64,000 nucleotides of DNA from Pycnopodia helianthoides (lineage: Eukaryota; Echinodermata; Asteroidea; Forcipulatida; Asteriidae). Under the pieces are notes generated by a model, which was not told where the DNA came from, searched no databases, and saw nothing but the letters and a program-made list of their open reading frames with translations. Positions 25,663 through 38,800 of the stretch are shown one piece after another. A program made the translations under genes and the position numbers. Each line of letters begins with the position of its first letter. The first letter of the stretch is position 1. The stretch is taken from contig CM063252.1 in NCBI GenBank assembly GCA_032158295.1, positions 19,426,036 to 19,490,035 on the forward strand, read 5' to 3'.

Positions 25663-28600
25663 ATGCATTTTGACCGGATTCTTGGACTCCTGGGTGAATT
25701 TGGCCCTTACCAACGTCGAATCTTCTTCCTCATCTGTCTCCTAAGTGTACCCGGGGCTTTTCATAAGCTAGCCCAGGTGTTCCTAGGGGCATCCAGTGAT
25801 CACTGGTGTGCCGTGCCGGAGTGGGAAAACCAAGATTGCACGGCGTGGAATCTGACCGATGCGGAGTGTGAATCTGCCAAGAAGAATGCATCGATCCCGC
25901 GATCCGGCGAGAGTTATCATCAGTGTGAGCGGTACAACGTGACGGGGGTGACTTTCTATCCTGGTTTGGACTCACGGAACTTAAGTGTGGAGGGATGCTT
26001 GGATGGATGGGTGTTCGACACCAGCCAGTACCAGACCACTATTAAAACCGATGTAAGAGTCAATAACATGTGAATGTTTCGAGAGAAAACAAAATCCCTC
26101 ACATTATTTAGTTATTTATTTCTTATTTAGTTCAATTAAAGGAACATTACAGAATTGGTAAGAGAGAAAAAACTTTTTGATCACAGATTTACATAAAACT
26201 TACACGGTCTAATGATGATGATAGTAGAAAACATCCCTTGAAATATTTCTGTCTGAAATGCCATATTTTATGAGAAATGAATAAACTAATTTTCCGATTG
26301 GAGTTTATCGCTCAGTGAGCGTTTTATTCATTTTGTTGAATCTATATGATTTCGTGCAAAATGTGTAATCGGTTTTTCACTATTTTCTCGTGACCCAGAT
26401 GGCCGATCGATCTCAAACTTCCACAGGTTTGTCAGTTTATGAATATGGTGGATTACATAAAGTGCTTACACTGCCAGCAACTATTTTGTTAGCAAAAAAA
26501 CAAGTTCTGTAATGTTCCTTTAAATAATGTTATTATTTTATATCCACTTTTACAAAATTACTCTGTGTATTGCTCATCTTCAACAGAAGAGTAGAAATGC
26601 TATGCATTATTGTTGTTTCATTGTCAACAAATTGATCTAAAACGATTTTCAGTGGATTTATTTTCACCGCGTCTTCTACCTCACACATTTTTTCTCGAGT
26701 CATCTATAATTATTGAAATGTAATTAATATTAAATTTTATCTGTTTTCAAAACTTGTATACATTGTTTTGGAGACAAACACTTTCCCGTTGAATTATATT
26801 CCAAAAATATATGTTCTTTACTTCAACAGTTTACTCTAGTGTGTGACAGGAAATCGTTGTCAAACTTAGCCCAGTCTGTCTACTTTGTTGGGATTTTGAT
26901 TGGCTCTGTGGTCTTCGGGGCGCTTGCTGATCGGTGAGTTAAAACATAGGGAAGTGACAGTTTCTTGAAATATGTATGTATTGAACACAGTTTTTGAAAA
27001 GTTCAGCAAAATGTCCTTGAAGTTGAAACATTGTTTTCCTCCTCCAGAAATTACGAATTTCCAACGTGTTGGTTGCACTGTTTTTCTCATGAGAATAACT
27101 TGGAGTTTAGACACATTAACTTCGAACAGCTTATTCCCTTTTTATTGAAGTTAACTTGATCGTTTCTCTTGAGAAAAAGTGAAAGTGTAAAAAGAAGGGT
27201 CTTTTTCGTCCAATACATAAAGCATCTTAGAATTAGATCAAAGTAGACCCATTTTGATCGGAGATTAAGGTAGCGCTTGAAGACAGTTTTATATTAATTT
27301 TGCCTCGAGTTTGTCGAATGACTCCTGATTGATTTTATGTTGACACCATCCTATAGATTTTATTTGAAAAAAATTATCGAAAAGTATAAATTGAGGGGAA
27401 AAGTGAATCAAAATAGGCGTTTTTTCTTGTGTAAGGATCGGGCGAACCAAGACGATGTACATCGCTTTGACCCTCTGGCTAGTTGCCTCCGTTGCCGTTG
27501 TATTCTCGCCAAGTATTGAAGCTTATATGATATTCAGAGCATTTGGAGGGGCAGGGAGCTACGGCACTTTTCTTCCCGCCTATGTGCTTGGCAAGTATTT
27601 ACTTAACGCTTTTTATAGGTTCTTAGAAAACATCGGCTGATCCTTGTTGACAATTATCTGGTTGTTTACCCCCCCCCCCCAAAAAAAAGGTGCATTGATC
27701 TCCCACATAAACGTACATTTGTTTGCTTGTATTATACACAAACAATATAACCTTCGAGTTTTTTCCCCGTATTTTTTTTTTTTAATAAAAGCCGTTGTTT
27801 AAAAAAAACCTATTAGGAATTGGTCCATGGTGCTGCCTAATAATAGAGAATTTGCTTAATGTAATACTGATAAGATAATACCACATTGCTTTATTCTGTT
27901 TTCGGTTGACATACTTACCCAAATTATTATAGGTCCTAATTAAAATCACATGATGTATGAGTGCTTAAAAGTAACTTTTGTGCGTTTTTTTTCATGTAAG
28001 TTATTTTTTGCCTTGTAGGAACGGAGTTCGTAGGTCCTTCCAAGCGTGTTATCGCAGGGATCGTGGGGCAGATCTTTTTTGCCATTGGGCTAATGATGTT
28101 GGCAGGAATTGCCTACCTTGTCCGGGCTTGGCGTACCCTCGAGATTGTCATAACGGCACCGATCCTCTTGTTCTTCCTCTACATACCGTAAGTCGGCACT
28201 AGAGTGTTCCTAAAAGCATAATCATATTCCACTAATTCAGCTGTCATCGATTTATTGTCAGCAACATCCATGCTAAGGAGAAAAGTAAAAACCGTATTTT
28301 TTTTGACGAAAATAATGTTTAAAAGGTGTCACTTTTGCACCCTATTGCTCCAATAAAATGTTGAATTCGTTAGTGTTTCTGAAAGTTATTAAAAATCACA
28401 AACTTTTCAATATGATTTCATAAACAGTTTTCAATCTCTCTTTGATTTTCTTTATTCACAAAGTGGTTCCATTATGATTTTTTTTCTGAAAGCATTTTGC
28501 CTGAGTCGGCGCGATGGTTGATTAGTGGAGGGCGGCACAACGAAGCTGAAAAAATCATCCGAAAAGTTGCTAAGGTGAACAAAAAGGAGCTTCCTGTTGT

Positions 28601-31600
28601 GCTGTTTGAAGATGATGAAATTGAGGAGTTAAAGGTAACACTAAATCCATTAAACAGTTTCATGAAATCAAGGCGCCTGACAAAGGAAAGGATTAGTCAA
28701 TCGGCATTTGTTGTTGATGCGAAGGTGGTGGTGTGAAGCGGATTGTAACAATTTGTGATTTTCAAAGATATTTATTTTGTCCTCACTTTCTGTAGGTGAA
28801 ATTAAAAACTGAACGGAAGCCGACAGTTTTTGACTTGTTTAAGACACCGAACATTGCTGTCAAGACAATCAACCTAATGTTTAATTGGTAAGAACTTCGC
28901 ATAATAATTTTTTTGCATGAATAATCTGTTGATACATAAATTAATTTAACATTAGGCCTATGCTATTTGTAATTCGGGATACAAATTAGCACAAAACCCC
29001 AACAAAATTCAGTTCTTTCATACTTTTCTTAACAATTATCAAGAAACATTTGTAAAAGTTGTTTTCTGCTAATTTTTAAAACAATGTGATTTTCAATTGC
29101 ATTCTAAAAATTCGGGGAAAAAATGAAATGCCGTTCCATACAAAACATAAAGTATTTTTTGTTGATTCCAAAATGTGATTATATAATTTCGGCACTTTTT
29201 TCAAACTGCAAAGGGTTAAACTTGTTCTTTTTAGCAATTTCAAACCATTTTATTTTTGGCCGAAATTTAAAAAATGGGCCTTTTTGAGCCAGGATTTTGG
29301 GTTAAAAAAATGCAAGGGGTTGAACTTGTTCTTTTGGGCGATTTCAAACCATTTTATTTTTGGCCCAAATTAAAAAAATTGCCTTTTTGAGCCAGGATTT
29401 TGGGTTAAAAAAACTGCAAGGGGTTAAACTTGTTCTTTTGAGCGATTTCAAAACATGTTATTTTTGGCCCAAATGTAAAAAATGGGCCTTTTTGAGCCAG
29501 GATTTGGGGTTAAAAAAAAACGGCAAGGGGTTAAACTTGTTCTTTTGAGCGATTTCAAACCATTTTACTTTGGGCCCAAATTTTAAAAATGGGCCTTTTT
29601 GAGCCAAAATTTTGGGTTAAAAAAACTGCAAAGGGTTAAACTTGTTCTTTTGAGCGATTTCAAACCATTTTATTTTGGGCCCAAATTTTAAAAATGGGCC
29701 TTTTTGAGCCAGGATTTTGGGTTGGAAAAACTGCAAGGGTTAAACTTGTTCTTTTGAGCGATTTCAAACCATTTTATTTTGGGCCCAAATTTTAAAAATG
29801 GGCCTTTTTGAGCCAGGATTTTGGGTTGAAAAAACTGCAAGGGGTTAAACTTGTTCTTTTGAGCGATTTCAAACCATTTTATTTTGGGCCCAAATTTTAA
29901 AAATGGGCCTTTTTGAGCCAAAAATTTGGGTTAAAAAACTGCAAGGGGTTAAACTTGTTCTTTTGAGCGATTTCAAACCATTTTATTTTGGGCCAAAATT
30001 TTAAAAATGGGCCTTTTTGAGCCAAAAATTTGGGTTAAAAAAACTGCAAGGGGTTAAACTTGTTCTTTTGAGCGATTTCAAACCATTTTATTTTGGGACC
30101 AAATTTTAAAAATGGGCCTTTTTGAGCCAGGATTTTGGGTTAAAAAAACTGCAAGGGGTTAAACTTGTTCTTTTGAGCGATTTCAAAACATGTTATTTTT
30201 GGCCCAAATGTAAAAAATGGGCCTTTTTGAGCCAGGATTTGGGGTTAAAAAAAAACGGCAAGGGGTTAAACTTGTTCTTTTGAGCGATTTCAAACCATTT
30301 TACTTTGGGCCCAAATTTTAAAAATGGGCCTTTTTGAGCCAAAATTTTGGGTTAAAAAAACTGCAAAGGGTTAAACTTGTTCTTTTGAGCGATTTCAAAC
30401 CATTTTATTTTGGGCCCAAATTTTAAAAATGGGCCTTTTTGAGCCAGGATTTTGGGTTGGAAAAACTGCAAGGGTTAAACTTGTTCTTTTGAGCGATTTC
30501 AAACCATTTTATTTTGGGCCCAAATTTTAAAAATGGGCCTTTTTGAGCCAGGATTTTGGGTTGAAAAAACTGCAAGGGGTTAAACTTGTTCTTTTGAGCG
30601 ATTTCAAACCATTTTATTTTGGGCCCAAATTTTAAAAATGGGCCTTTTTGAGCCAAAAATTTGGGTTAAAAAACTGCAAGGGGTTAAACTTGTTCTTTTG
30701 AGCGATTTCAAACCATTTTATTTTGGGCCAAAATTTTAAAAATGGGCCTTTTTGAGCCAAAAATTTGGGTTAAAAAAACTGCAAGGGGTTAAACTTGTTC
30801 TTTTGAGCGATTTCAAACCATTTTATTTTGGGCCCAAATTTTAAAAATGGGCCTTTTTGAGCCAAAGTTTTGGGTTAAAAAAACTGCAAGGGGTTAAACT
30901 TGTTCTTTTGAGCGATTTCAAACCATTTTATTTTGGGACCAAATTTTAAAAATGGGCCTTTTTGAGCCAGGATTTGGGGTTAAAAAAATGCAAGGGGTTG
31001 AACTTGTTCTCTTGAGCGATTTCAAACCATTTTATTTTGGGCCCAAATTTTAAAAATGGGCCTTTTTGAGCCAGGATTTTGGGTAAAAAAACTGCAAGGG
31101 ATTAAACTTGTCCTTTTGAGCGATTTCAAACCATTTTATTTTTGGCCGAAATTTTAAAAATTTGCCTTTTTGAGCCAGGATTTTGGGTTAAAAAAATGCA
31201 AGGGGTTGAACTTGTTGTTTTGGGCGATTTCAAACCATTTTATTTTTGGCCCAAATTAAAAAGAAATTTCCTTTTTGAGCCAGGATTTTGGGTTAAAAAA
31301 CTGCAAGGGGTTAAACTAACTTGTTCTTTTGAGCGATTTCAAAACATGTTATTTTTGGCCCAAATGTTAAAAATGGGCCTTTTTGAGCCAGGATTTGGGG
31401 TTAAAAAAACTGCAAGGGGTTGAACTTGTTGTTTTGGGCGATTTCAAACCATTTTATTTTTGGCCCAAATTTAAAAAATGAGCCTTTTTGAGCCAGGATT
31501 TTTGGTTAAAAAAACTGTAAGGGGCTAAACTTGTTCTTTTGAGCGATTTCAAACCATTTAATTTGGGGCCCAAATTTTAAAAAAGGGCCTTTCACAAATC

Positions 31601-34435
31601 TTGGCACTTCACCTGATGAATACAAGAACCTAAATCAAAATTCGCAAGAAATTAAATGAATAATTTCTGGACTTTTTCACCGAAAAGTTTATCGATTTGT
31701 GGCTTTCGAAAACCAGAGAAGAAGAATGAAAGTATACCTATCCAAACGATGAAGTTATACCTTTAGCTATAATGTGTTTACCGTTTTGCTTTTTCAGGTG
31801 TGTTAACAGCTTGGTGTACTATGGACTCTCTTTAAGCATACCAGACCTGGCCTCTGATGCATACTTGGCTTTCTTCATATCTGGCGCCATTGAGATTCCA
31901 GCTTATCTTCTGGCAATGGTTTCTATTGAAAAACTAGGCAGGAGGTTTAATCTTAGTTTCACTATGATCATCGGTGGTGCAGCTTGTGTGGGTACCATAT
32001 TTATAGGTGTGTCATTAGGCTGATTCAGACAACCACACTACTCTCAACCAAAAGGAAAACGGGAATGAGTTATACCCTCTTGTTTTTGTTCGGGGGGGGG
32101 TGGTGGTTGAAAGAAGAGAAAAAATTATTACCTGTTGCAAACTGCAACCAAAAGGACCTATGGTATAAATGCAAAAAAATAGTCATTGACCTGACATTTG
32201 GCTCAGCACAAAATGGTGATCAGAGATTTGGCAGCTCTGATTGGTCAATGAAAAATGGGGCAGGGCTTACAGGATAGGTGTATTGGTGGCACTGCGCCAC
32301 TAGCATGGAATTAAATATTAGGAACGGCATATTGAACATCCCAATTTTGCAAGATGTTAGATAAATGAAAAGCGAAATAAACTAAACAATACATTTAGTT
32401 TTGCAATATATACTAAGATTCAAAGATTCAAGATTCTGAAGTTTTACCTTCTCTTCAAAGTTTCTTTAATTTGAATATTTCCTTTTGTTAACTGTTTAAC
32501 TAAGGTCCTGGTATATGGCAAACTGCTGTTGCAATGATTGGCAAGTTCTGTGTGGCAGCATCATTTTCCATTGTCTATATCTACTCAGCAGAAATCTTCC
32601 CAACCCCTCTAAGGTGAGAGAACAAACAGATTCAACATTAAAGAACTAACTCTGAACAGACAATGCACACTTGAACAGGGCCCAAAGATGGGATACATGT
32701 ACATGTGAGACTCGAACAGTCTACGTAACAAGTGTATCCAGAAAATTGCTGGATTGTTTTGGGGAATATTTTTCACCTCAAAATTGTTGGTTGCCACATA
32801 CAAGAAAAGGCAAGATCAACTCCTTCATTATTGTTTACTCACAGTCTTAGCATTATTCCTCAGAAGAAAAACAAAAATCTGAAATAATGTTAGGTATTAT
32901 GTGATCTTTAAACTTTTGAAGTCAGCCAGCAACAAAACCTTTCCAATATATAACACATTCAACTCATGCCCCCATTTCAGGACAGCAGGAATGGGCATAT
33001 GTTCAATGGCATCTAGGATAGGGGGTATCCTCTCGCCCCTCATTCTCCTACTGAGCGACACTTGGGCACCTCTCCCACTGGTTCTGTTTGGGGGACCGTC
33101 CATCTTGGCTGGTTTCCTAGCATTATTCTTACCTGAGACAAAAGGAAGATCGCTGCCAGAGACAGTAGAGGAGGCTGAACAATTTGGGAGGTAAGATTCT
33201 TCATTTGCATCTAAGATTTTCATGGAGCTAAAGAAGTGTATTTGTAAGTACCGCTTGTGGAATGTTCAATTCCTGGTATGCATATGCTGTTATGTCAGAA
33301 ACAAAAATTAACAACTCTGAGCACATTGGGTGCTCTCTACACCAAGAGAAAAGTAAAGGATCTTTTTCTGCAAGCAGAAAGGTTTGCAGGCTTAACACTC
33401 AAACTCTCTTTACGTCCAGACAGTTCCATTTGGGGGAAAAGCAGGGGCCAAGACATAATTCGGGGGGGGGGGAGGGGGAAGGGAGGTGACACGACTATAT
33501 CATCCACTGAACCATTCATTTGCATTTGTTTGATCTCGTTTTAAAAGTTTTTGTTTGTGCAGTTTTTTTGGTCGTTTTTTGTTTGGGGGGGGGGGCGGTA
33601 TAAATCCACAGAGCACAATTATCAATCTCATTCCCGAGGGTGCTCTGCTCAAGCATAATCCCCAAAATTGTTTAACTTGACTTCACAGAACAATATTTAG
33701 ATGAACTGTGATTGCGTCAAAACACTTGCACTTTTGACACATGCCTTTAAGTGTCACATATAAAACAGTCACTTTCATGAACCAATCAATGTGTCAGTGT
33801 CTCTACAAGTGCTTGGGAGGACATTATGGTAGATGCCCATGGGAAAGAGATTGCAATCTTCATTTTCTATCAATGTACATGAATAACCTTCATTCAACAT
33901 GCATTTTAAGTATATAATTAAATACATGTACCATGTCTTATTCATGGAAAGGGGGGGGGGGTTCCATTGTCATTTTATTTCATTCATGTCCATTCATTAT
34001 TCTTTCATTGTCAACATAAACAGGTGTAGCTGCTTGAGTTCTTATCATTTCATACAAGGGGTAAGAGTTCAGTTTCATTCAGTTTCATGAGTGCTAATGT
34101 TGCATTACAATAAACACAAATTTGGTAATCTGCATTGATTTAGGTTGAAGACATTATTTTGTAAATTATGTTATTCAAGTTAAAATTCAGCTTCCTCAGA
34201 ATAAAAGCACTTAAGTTTTTACCACTTAATCAGTAGTTTATTACAAACTAAGTACGTTTGTAAATTTTGTACAAATTTAAGATCCCCTTTTGACTTGGTT
34301 ATTAAAAATTCTCAAAAATTTAGGACAAGAAAGATGCCATCGACACTGGAGAATTGTAAATACATCCAAGAGAATGAACTGTCCGAACATGTCAACAAAG
34401 GTTTTTATCAGCACAACGAAAATCGAACAACTTGA
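25663..34435 (+). CDS. SLC22-family organic cation/anion transporter, 10 coding exons, 563 aa
   Basis: Exons: 25663-26052, 26830-26933, 27436-27590, 28019-28187, 28493-28634, 28796-28887, 31798-32006, 32505-32613, 32981-33190, 34324-34435. Phases join to 563 aa, the usual SLC22 length. The start MHFDRILGLLGEFGPYQRR is the family N-terminus before TM1. Residues 40-125 form the large extracellular loop, with several Cys and N-glycosylation sequons (NLT, NAS, NVT, NLS). The MFS loop between TM2 and TM3 reads GALADRIGRTKT (about 160-171). The central loop has PESARWLISGGR (about 276). YSAEIFPTPLRTAGMG (about 446-461) and LPETKGRSLPETVEEAEQFG near the C-terminus are also family signatures. These are 12-TM plasma-membrane carriers of organic ions; the substrate and subfamily (OCT, OCTN or OAT) cannot be assigned. 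An acceptor-like site at 25616 suggests a non-coding 5' exon. Intron 3 is GC-AG. Intron 6 contains a satellite array. The last exon, a hydrophilic tail ending in TGA, is the least certain. Confidence 0.94.
26136..26524 (+). mobile_element. TTAA MITE family 2, copy 2 (389 bp)
   Basis: TTAAAGGAACATTACAGAA at the left and TTCTGTAATGTTCCTTTAA at the right form 19-bp inverted ends that include the TTAA target site. This is the better copy of the family also seen at 20730-21112. It lies in SLC22 intron 1. Confidence 0.85.
27590..28019 (+). other. GC-AG intron 3 of SLC22
   Basis: Exon 3 ends GTGCTTG at 27590 and the intron begins gcaagt. The acceptor is ccttgtag, before exon 4 at 28019. Only this junction gives the conserved VLGTEFVGPSKR in frame; a GT donor four bases on would shift the frame. 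GCAAGT is the usual form of a GC donor. Confidence 0.85.
29206..31592 (+). repeat. Satellite array A, about 105-bp monomer, in SLC22 intron 6
   Basis: About 22-23 head-to-tail monomers of 104-106 bp. The core words are GAGCGATTTCAAACCATTTT, CCAAATTTTAAAAATGGGCC, TTTTTGAGCCAGGATTTTGG and GCAAGGGGTTAAACTTGTTC. A seven-monomer block starting about 29440 is repeated 735 bp downstream (about 30175), nearly base for base, so a higher-order unit exists. Monomers at the edges are more divergent (TTTTTGGCCGAAA variants). Because 105 is divisible by three, open frames run on both strands, but no gene is indicated. Confidence 0.95.
32090..32103 (+). repeat. G run in SLC22 intron 7
   Basis: A run of about ten G interrupted by T (ggggggggggtggtgg). 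It is one of many G or C homopolymers in the window. Confidence 0.8.
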
Positions 34436-35880
34436 AAGATTACTTTGGGCAACTCTGCACTATTTGGATATTTGTTTACTTAAGATTTGTGAGGTCTTAC
34501 TTTTTGTGGTAATTTGATTTTTGCAGTTATCAACATTAGATCAAGTTTGTTAATCTTGATCAATTTCGCTTCAATTAAGATTTTTTAAATAATCTATTAC
34601 TATCTAGAGTAGTTATTTTGGATTATCGATCACTACGATCAGTTCTTCCAGACAAATAATTTCTATTTTTGTATAGCAAAGTCTTCCCAACTATATATTC
34701 TGCATTGCTAATTTTTAAACTCACTTTAGAAAAACAAATCATCGACAAATGAGTGTATTCATTCGATCTACTAATGTTTTATTGTATTTCTGACATGGTT
34801 CATCAAAAATGCAACTTACAGTATTTAGCAGTTATTTGGCCAGAGGTGGATGGCAAAAGCTAAATAACATTTACATGTCATTCCAGGTGACAACAATTAT
34901 AATTAATGAAGTACTTTTTCAACAAAAAGGGAAAAAATCAGGTAGCTACAAATAAAACATGCACATAACTAATGTAGCAGCACATAGATATCCCTTAGAT
35001 TTAGATTTTAGTAAATATTTGCACCTTCACAAGTTCTTTTCTGGTTAAGTGTGAAGAACCAATGTATACAAGAAGTAGTTTATGTCCATGTATTGGCATA
35101 TCCCTTGATGTCATTCTCAGTGGCTATGGCCACATCACTGGAAAGGCCTTGCTTTTTGTGTTGTCACTGAAGCAAACTGCTATGGCCAAAGTCACTTGAT
35201 TCGTACATGGCCTTAGTTTTGACTTGGCCTGCACCACTGCTTGTACCTAAGCCTGATATTGCCACTGCAATAAAAATGAGTAATTACCCTAATTTGGGTG
35301 AGGTCTTACATGAACATCAATAGCTCCCAAGTATACACTAAGTTGAATGCAGGGAACAAAACAAACATAGCATGTAAATTGGATACAGCAAAAGGTAAAT
35401 TTTTTTACTTCAGAAAATTATATTTACGAGGACATCTGAAGAATTGGCATTTAAAATGAATCAGAATAAAGACTGATCCATTAGACCTACTTTTAATGCA
35501 TTGATCGATCAGCACCATGCCCAAGCGCCCACAAGTTTGACAAAAATGACACAATGTTCAAGGAGTAAATTATGTCCATATGATGGCCCATTACTGTTGC
35601 TGTAATAGGGCAAGGCTTCATGGATTTGTTTATAAGATGTTAATAAGATAGCTTTGATGCTGCAACCATTAACTGTACGAAATAGCAGTAACCAAAGCAT
35701 TACCTATTAATATTTATACACCATCTGATGTTATTGAAATGATGGATCAGATTCTCCTTTAGACTATACTCAGGGCAAAATGTTGGTGGTCGAAAGTATC
35801 TATTTAGTTATGTATGAGTAAAGAAATAAATGGTGCAATGAATAAGGAAAGAAGAGAGGGACCTACATTGGAGGCGCCCT
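34436..35880. other. Convergent SLC22 / EIF2S3 3' region
   Basis: The two stop codons face each other 1445 bp apart, so this region must hold both 3' UTRs. Plus-strand AATAAA occurs at about 34951 and 35464. Minus-strand AATAAA occurs near 34790. If these are used, the two 3' UTRs overlap. No coding exon or mobile element was recognised. Confidence 0.5.
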
Positions 35881-38800
35881 TCACGACTCTGTTGGCTTAA
35901 TTGTTATTCCTTTTCGGATTTGTCCCCATCCAATCAACCTGTAAAAAAAATAATAATACATTTTTTTGTTTACTTTATAAAGGTGGTTTTCAGATAATTT
36001 CAGACAAATTTACTTTGGGAAACAAATTTTAAAAATGGGCCTTTTTGAGCAAAAATTTTGGGTTAAAAAAACTGCAAGGGGTTAAACTTGTTCTTTTGAG
36101 CGATTTCAAACCATTTTATTTTGGGCCCAAATTTTAAAAATGGGCCTTTTTGAGCCAGGATTTTGGGTTAAAAAAACTGCAAGGGGTTAAACTTGTTCTT
36201 TTGAGCGATTTCAAACCATTTTATTTGGGGCCAAATTTTAAAGATGGGCTTTTTGAGCAGGATTTTGGGTAAAAAAAACGCAAGGGGTTAAACTTGTTCT
36301 TTTGAGCGATTTCAAACCATTTTATTTTGGGCCCAAATTTTAAAGATGGGCCTTTTTGAGCCAGGATTTTGGGTTAAAAAAACTGCAAGGGGTTAAACTT
36401 GTTCTTTTGAGCGATTTCAAACCATTTATTTGGCCCAAATTTTAAAATGGGCCTTTTTGAGCCAGGATTTTGGTTAAAAAAACTGCAAGGGTTAAACTTG
36501 TTCTTTGAGCGATTTCAAACCATTTTATTTGGGGGCAAATTTTAAAGATGGCTTTTTGAGACGATTTTGGGTTAAAAAAACTGCAAGGGTTAAACTTGTT
36601 CTTTTGAGCGATTTCAAACCATTTTATTTTGGGGCCAAATTTTAAAAATGGCCTTTTGAGCCAAAATTTTGGTTAAAAAAACTGCAAGGGTTAAACTTGT
36701 TCTTTTGAGCGATTTCAAACCATTTTTTTTGGCCCAAATTTAAAAAATTTGCCTTTTTTAACAGATTTTGGGTTAAAAAAACTGCAAGGGGTTAAACTTG
36801 TTCTTTTGAGCGATTTCAAACCATTTTATTTTGGGGCCAAATTTTAAAATGTGCCTTTTGAGGCAGATTTTAGGTAAAAAAATTTGCAGGGGTTAAACTT
36901 GTTTAGAGATTTCAAACCATTTTATTTTGGGCCAAATTTTTAAAATGGGCCTTTTTGAGCCAAAATTTGGGTTTAAAAAAATGCAAGGGGTTAACTTGTT
37001 CTTTAGAACGATTTCAAACCATTTTAATTGGGGCCAAATTTTAAAAATGGCCTTTTTGAGCCAAAATTTGGTTTAAAAACTGCAAGGGGTTAAACTTGTT
37101 CTTTTGAGCGATTTCAAAACATTTTCTTTGGGGCCAAATTTTAAAAATGGCCTTTTTGAGCCAGGATTTTGGGTTAAAAAAACTGCAAGGGTTAACTTGT
37201 CTTTTGAGCGATTTCAAACCATTTTATTTTGGGCCCAAATTTTTAAAATGGCTTTTTGAGACAGATTTTGGGTTAAAAAACTGCAAGGGTTAAACTTGTT
37301 CTTTTGAGCGATTCAAACCATTTTATTTTGGGGGCCCAAATTTTAAAATGGGCCTTTTTGAGCCAGGATTTGGGTTAAAAAACTTCAGGGTTAAACTTGT
37401 TCTTTTGAGCGATTTCAACCATTTTATTTTGGGCCAAATTTAAAAATGGGCTTTTTGAGCCAAAATTTTGGGTTAAATTTGCAAGGGTTAACTTGTTCTT
37501 TTGAGCGATTTCAAACCATTTTATTTTGGGCCCAAATTTTAAAAATGGGCTTTTTTGAGACAGATTTGGTTTAAAAACTGCAAGGGGTTAAACTTGTTCT
37601 TTGAGCGATTTCAAACCATTTTATTTTGGGCCAAATTTAAAATGGGCCTTTTTGAGCCAAATTTGGGTTTAAAAAACTGCAAGGGTTAAACTTGTTCTTT
37701 TAGCGATTTCAAACATTTATTTTGGGGCCAAATTTTAAAAAATGGGCCTTTTTGAGACAGGATTTTGGTAAAAAAAACTGCAAGGGTTAAACTTGTTCTT
37801 TGAGCGATTTCAAACCATTTTTTGGGGCCCAAATTTTAAAATGGGCCTTTTTGAGCCAGGATTTTGGGTTAAAAAAACTTCAAGGGGTTAAACTTGTTCT
37901 TTTGAGCGATTTCAAACCATTTTATTTGGGCCCAAATTTTAAAAATGGGCCTTTTTGAGCCAAAATTTTGGGTTAAAATTGCAAGGGTTAAACTTGTTCT
38001 TTTAGCGATTTCAAACCATTTTATTTTGGGCCCAAATTTTAAAAATGGGCCTTTTGAGCGAGGATTTTGGGTAAAAAAACTGCAAGGGGTTAAACTTGTT
38101 CTTTTGAGCGATTTCAAACCATTTTATTTTGGGCCAAATTTTTAAAATGTGCCTTTTTGAGCCAGGATTTTGGGTTAAAAAACTGCAAGGGGTTAAACTT
38201 GTTCTTTTGAGCGATTTCAAACCATTTTATTTGGGGCCAAATTTTAAAGATGGGCTTTTTTGAGCAGATTTTGGGTAAAAAAACTGCAAGGGGTTAAACT
38301 TGTTCTTTTGAGCGATTTCAAACCATTTTATTTTGGGCCCAATTTTAAAGATGGGCCTTTTTGAGCCAGGATTTGGGTTAAAAAACTGCAAGGGGTTAAA
38401 CTTGTTCTTTTGAGCGATTTCAAACCATTTATTTTGGGCCAAATTTTTAAAATGGCTTTTTGAGCCAGGATTTTGGGTTAAAAAAACTGCAAGGGGTTAA
38501 ACTTGTTCTTTTGAGCGATTTCAAACCATTTTATTTGGGGCCAAATTTTAAAGATGGGCTTTTTTGAGACAGGATTTTGGGTTAAAAAAACTGCAAGGGG
38601 TTAAACTTGTTCTTTTGAGCGATTTCAAACCATTTTATTTTGGGCCAAATTTTTAAAATGGGCCTTTTGAGCCAAATTTTGGGTTAAAAAAACTGCAAGG
38701 GGTTAAACTTGTTCTTTTGAGCGATTTCAAACCATTTTATTTTGGGCCCAAATTAAAAAATTGCCTTTTTAACCAGGATTTTGGGTTAAAAAAACTGCAA

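Noticed and set aside
29688..30656. Repeated open frames with 35-residue repeats in the satellite
   Set aside because: The monomer length is divisible by three, so frames stay open on both strands by chance; no start context, splice sites or known domain.
29206..31592. CRISPR-like regular repeat array
   Set aside because: Monomers are contiguous 105-bp satellites without unique spacers, and the host is a eukaryote.
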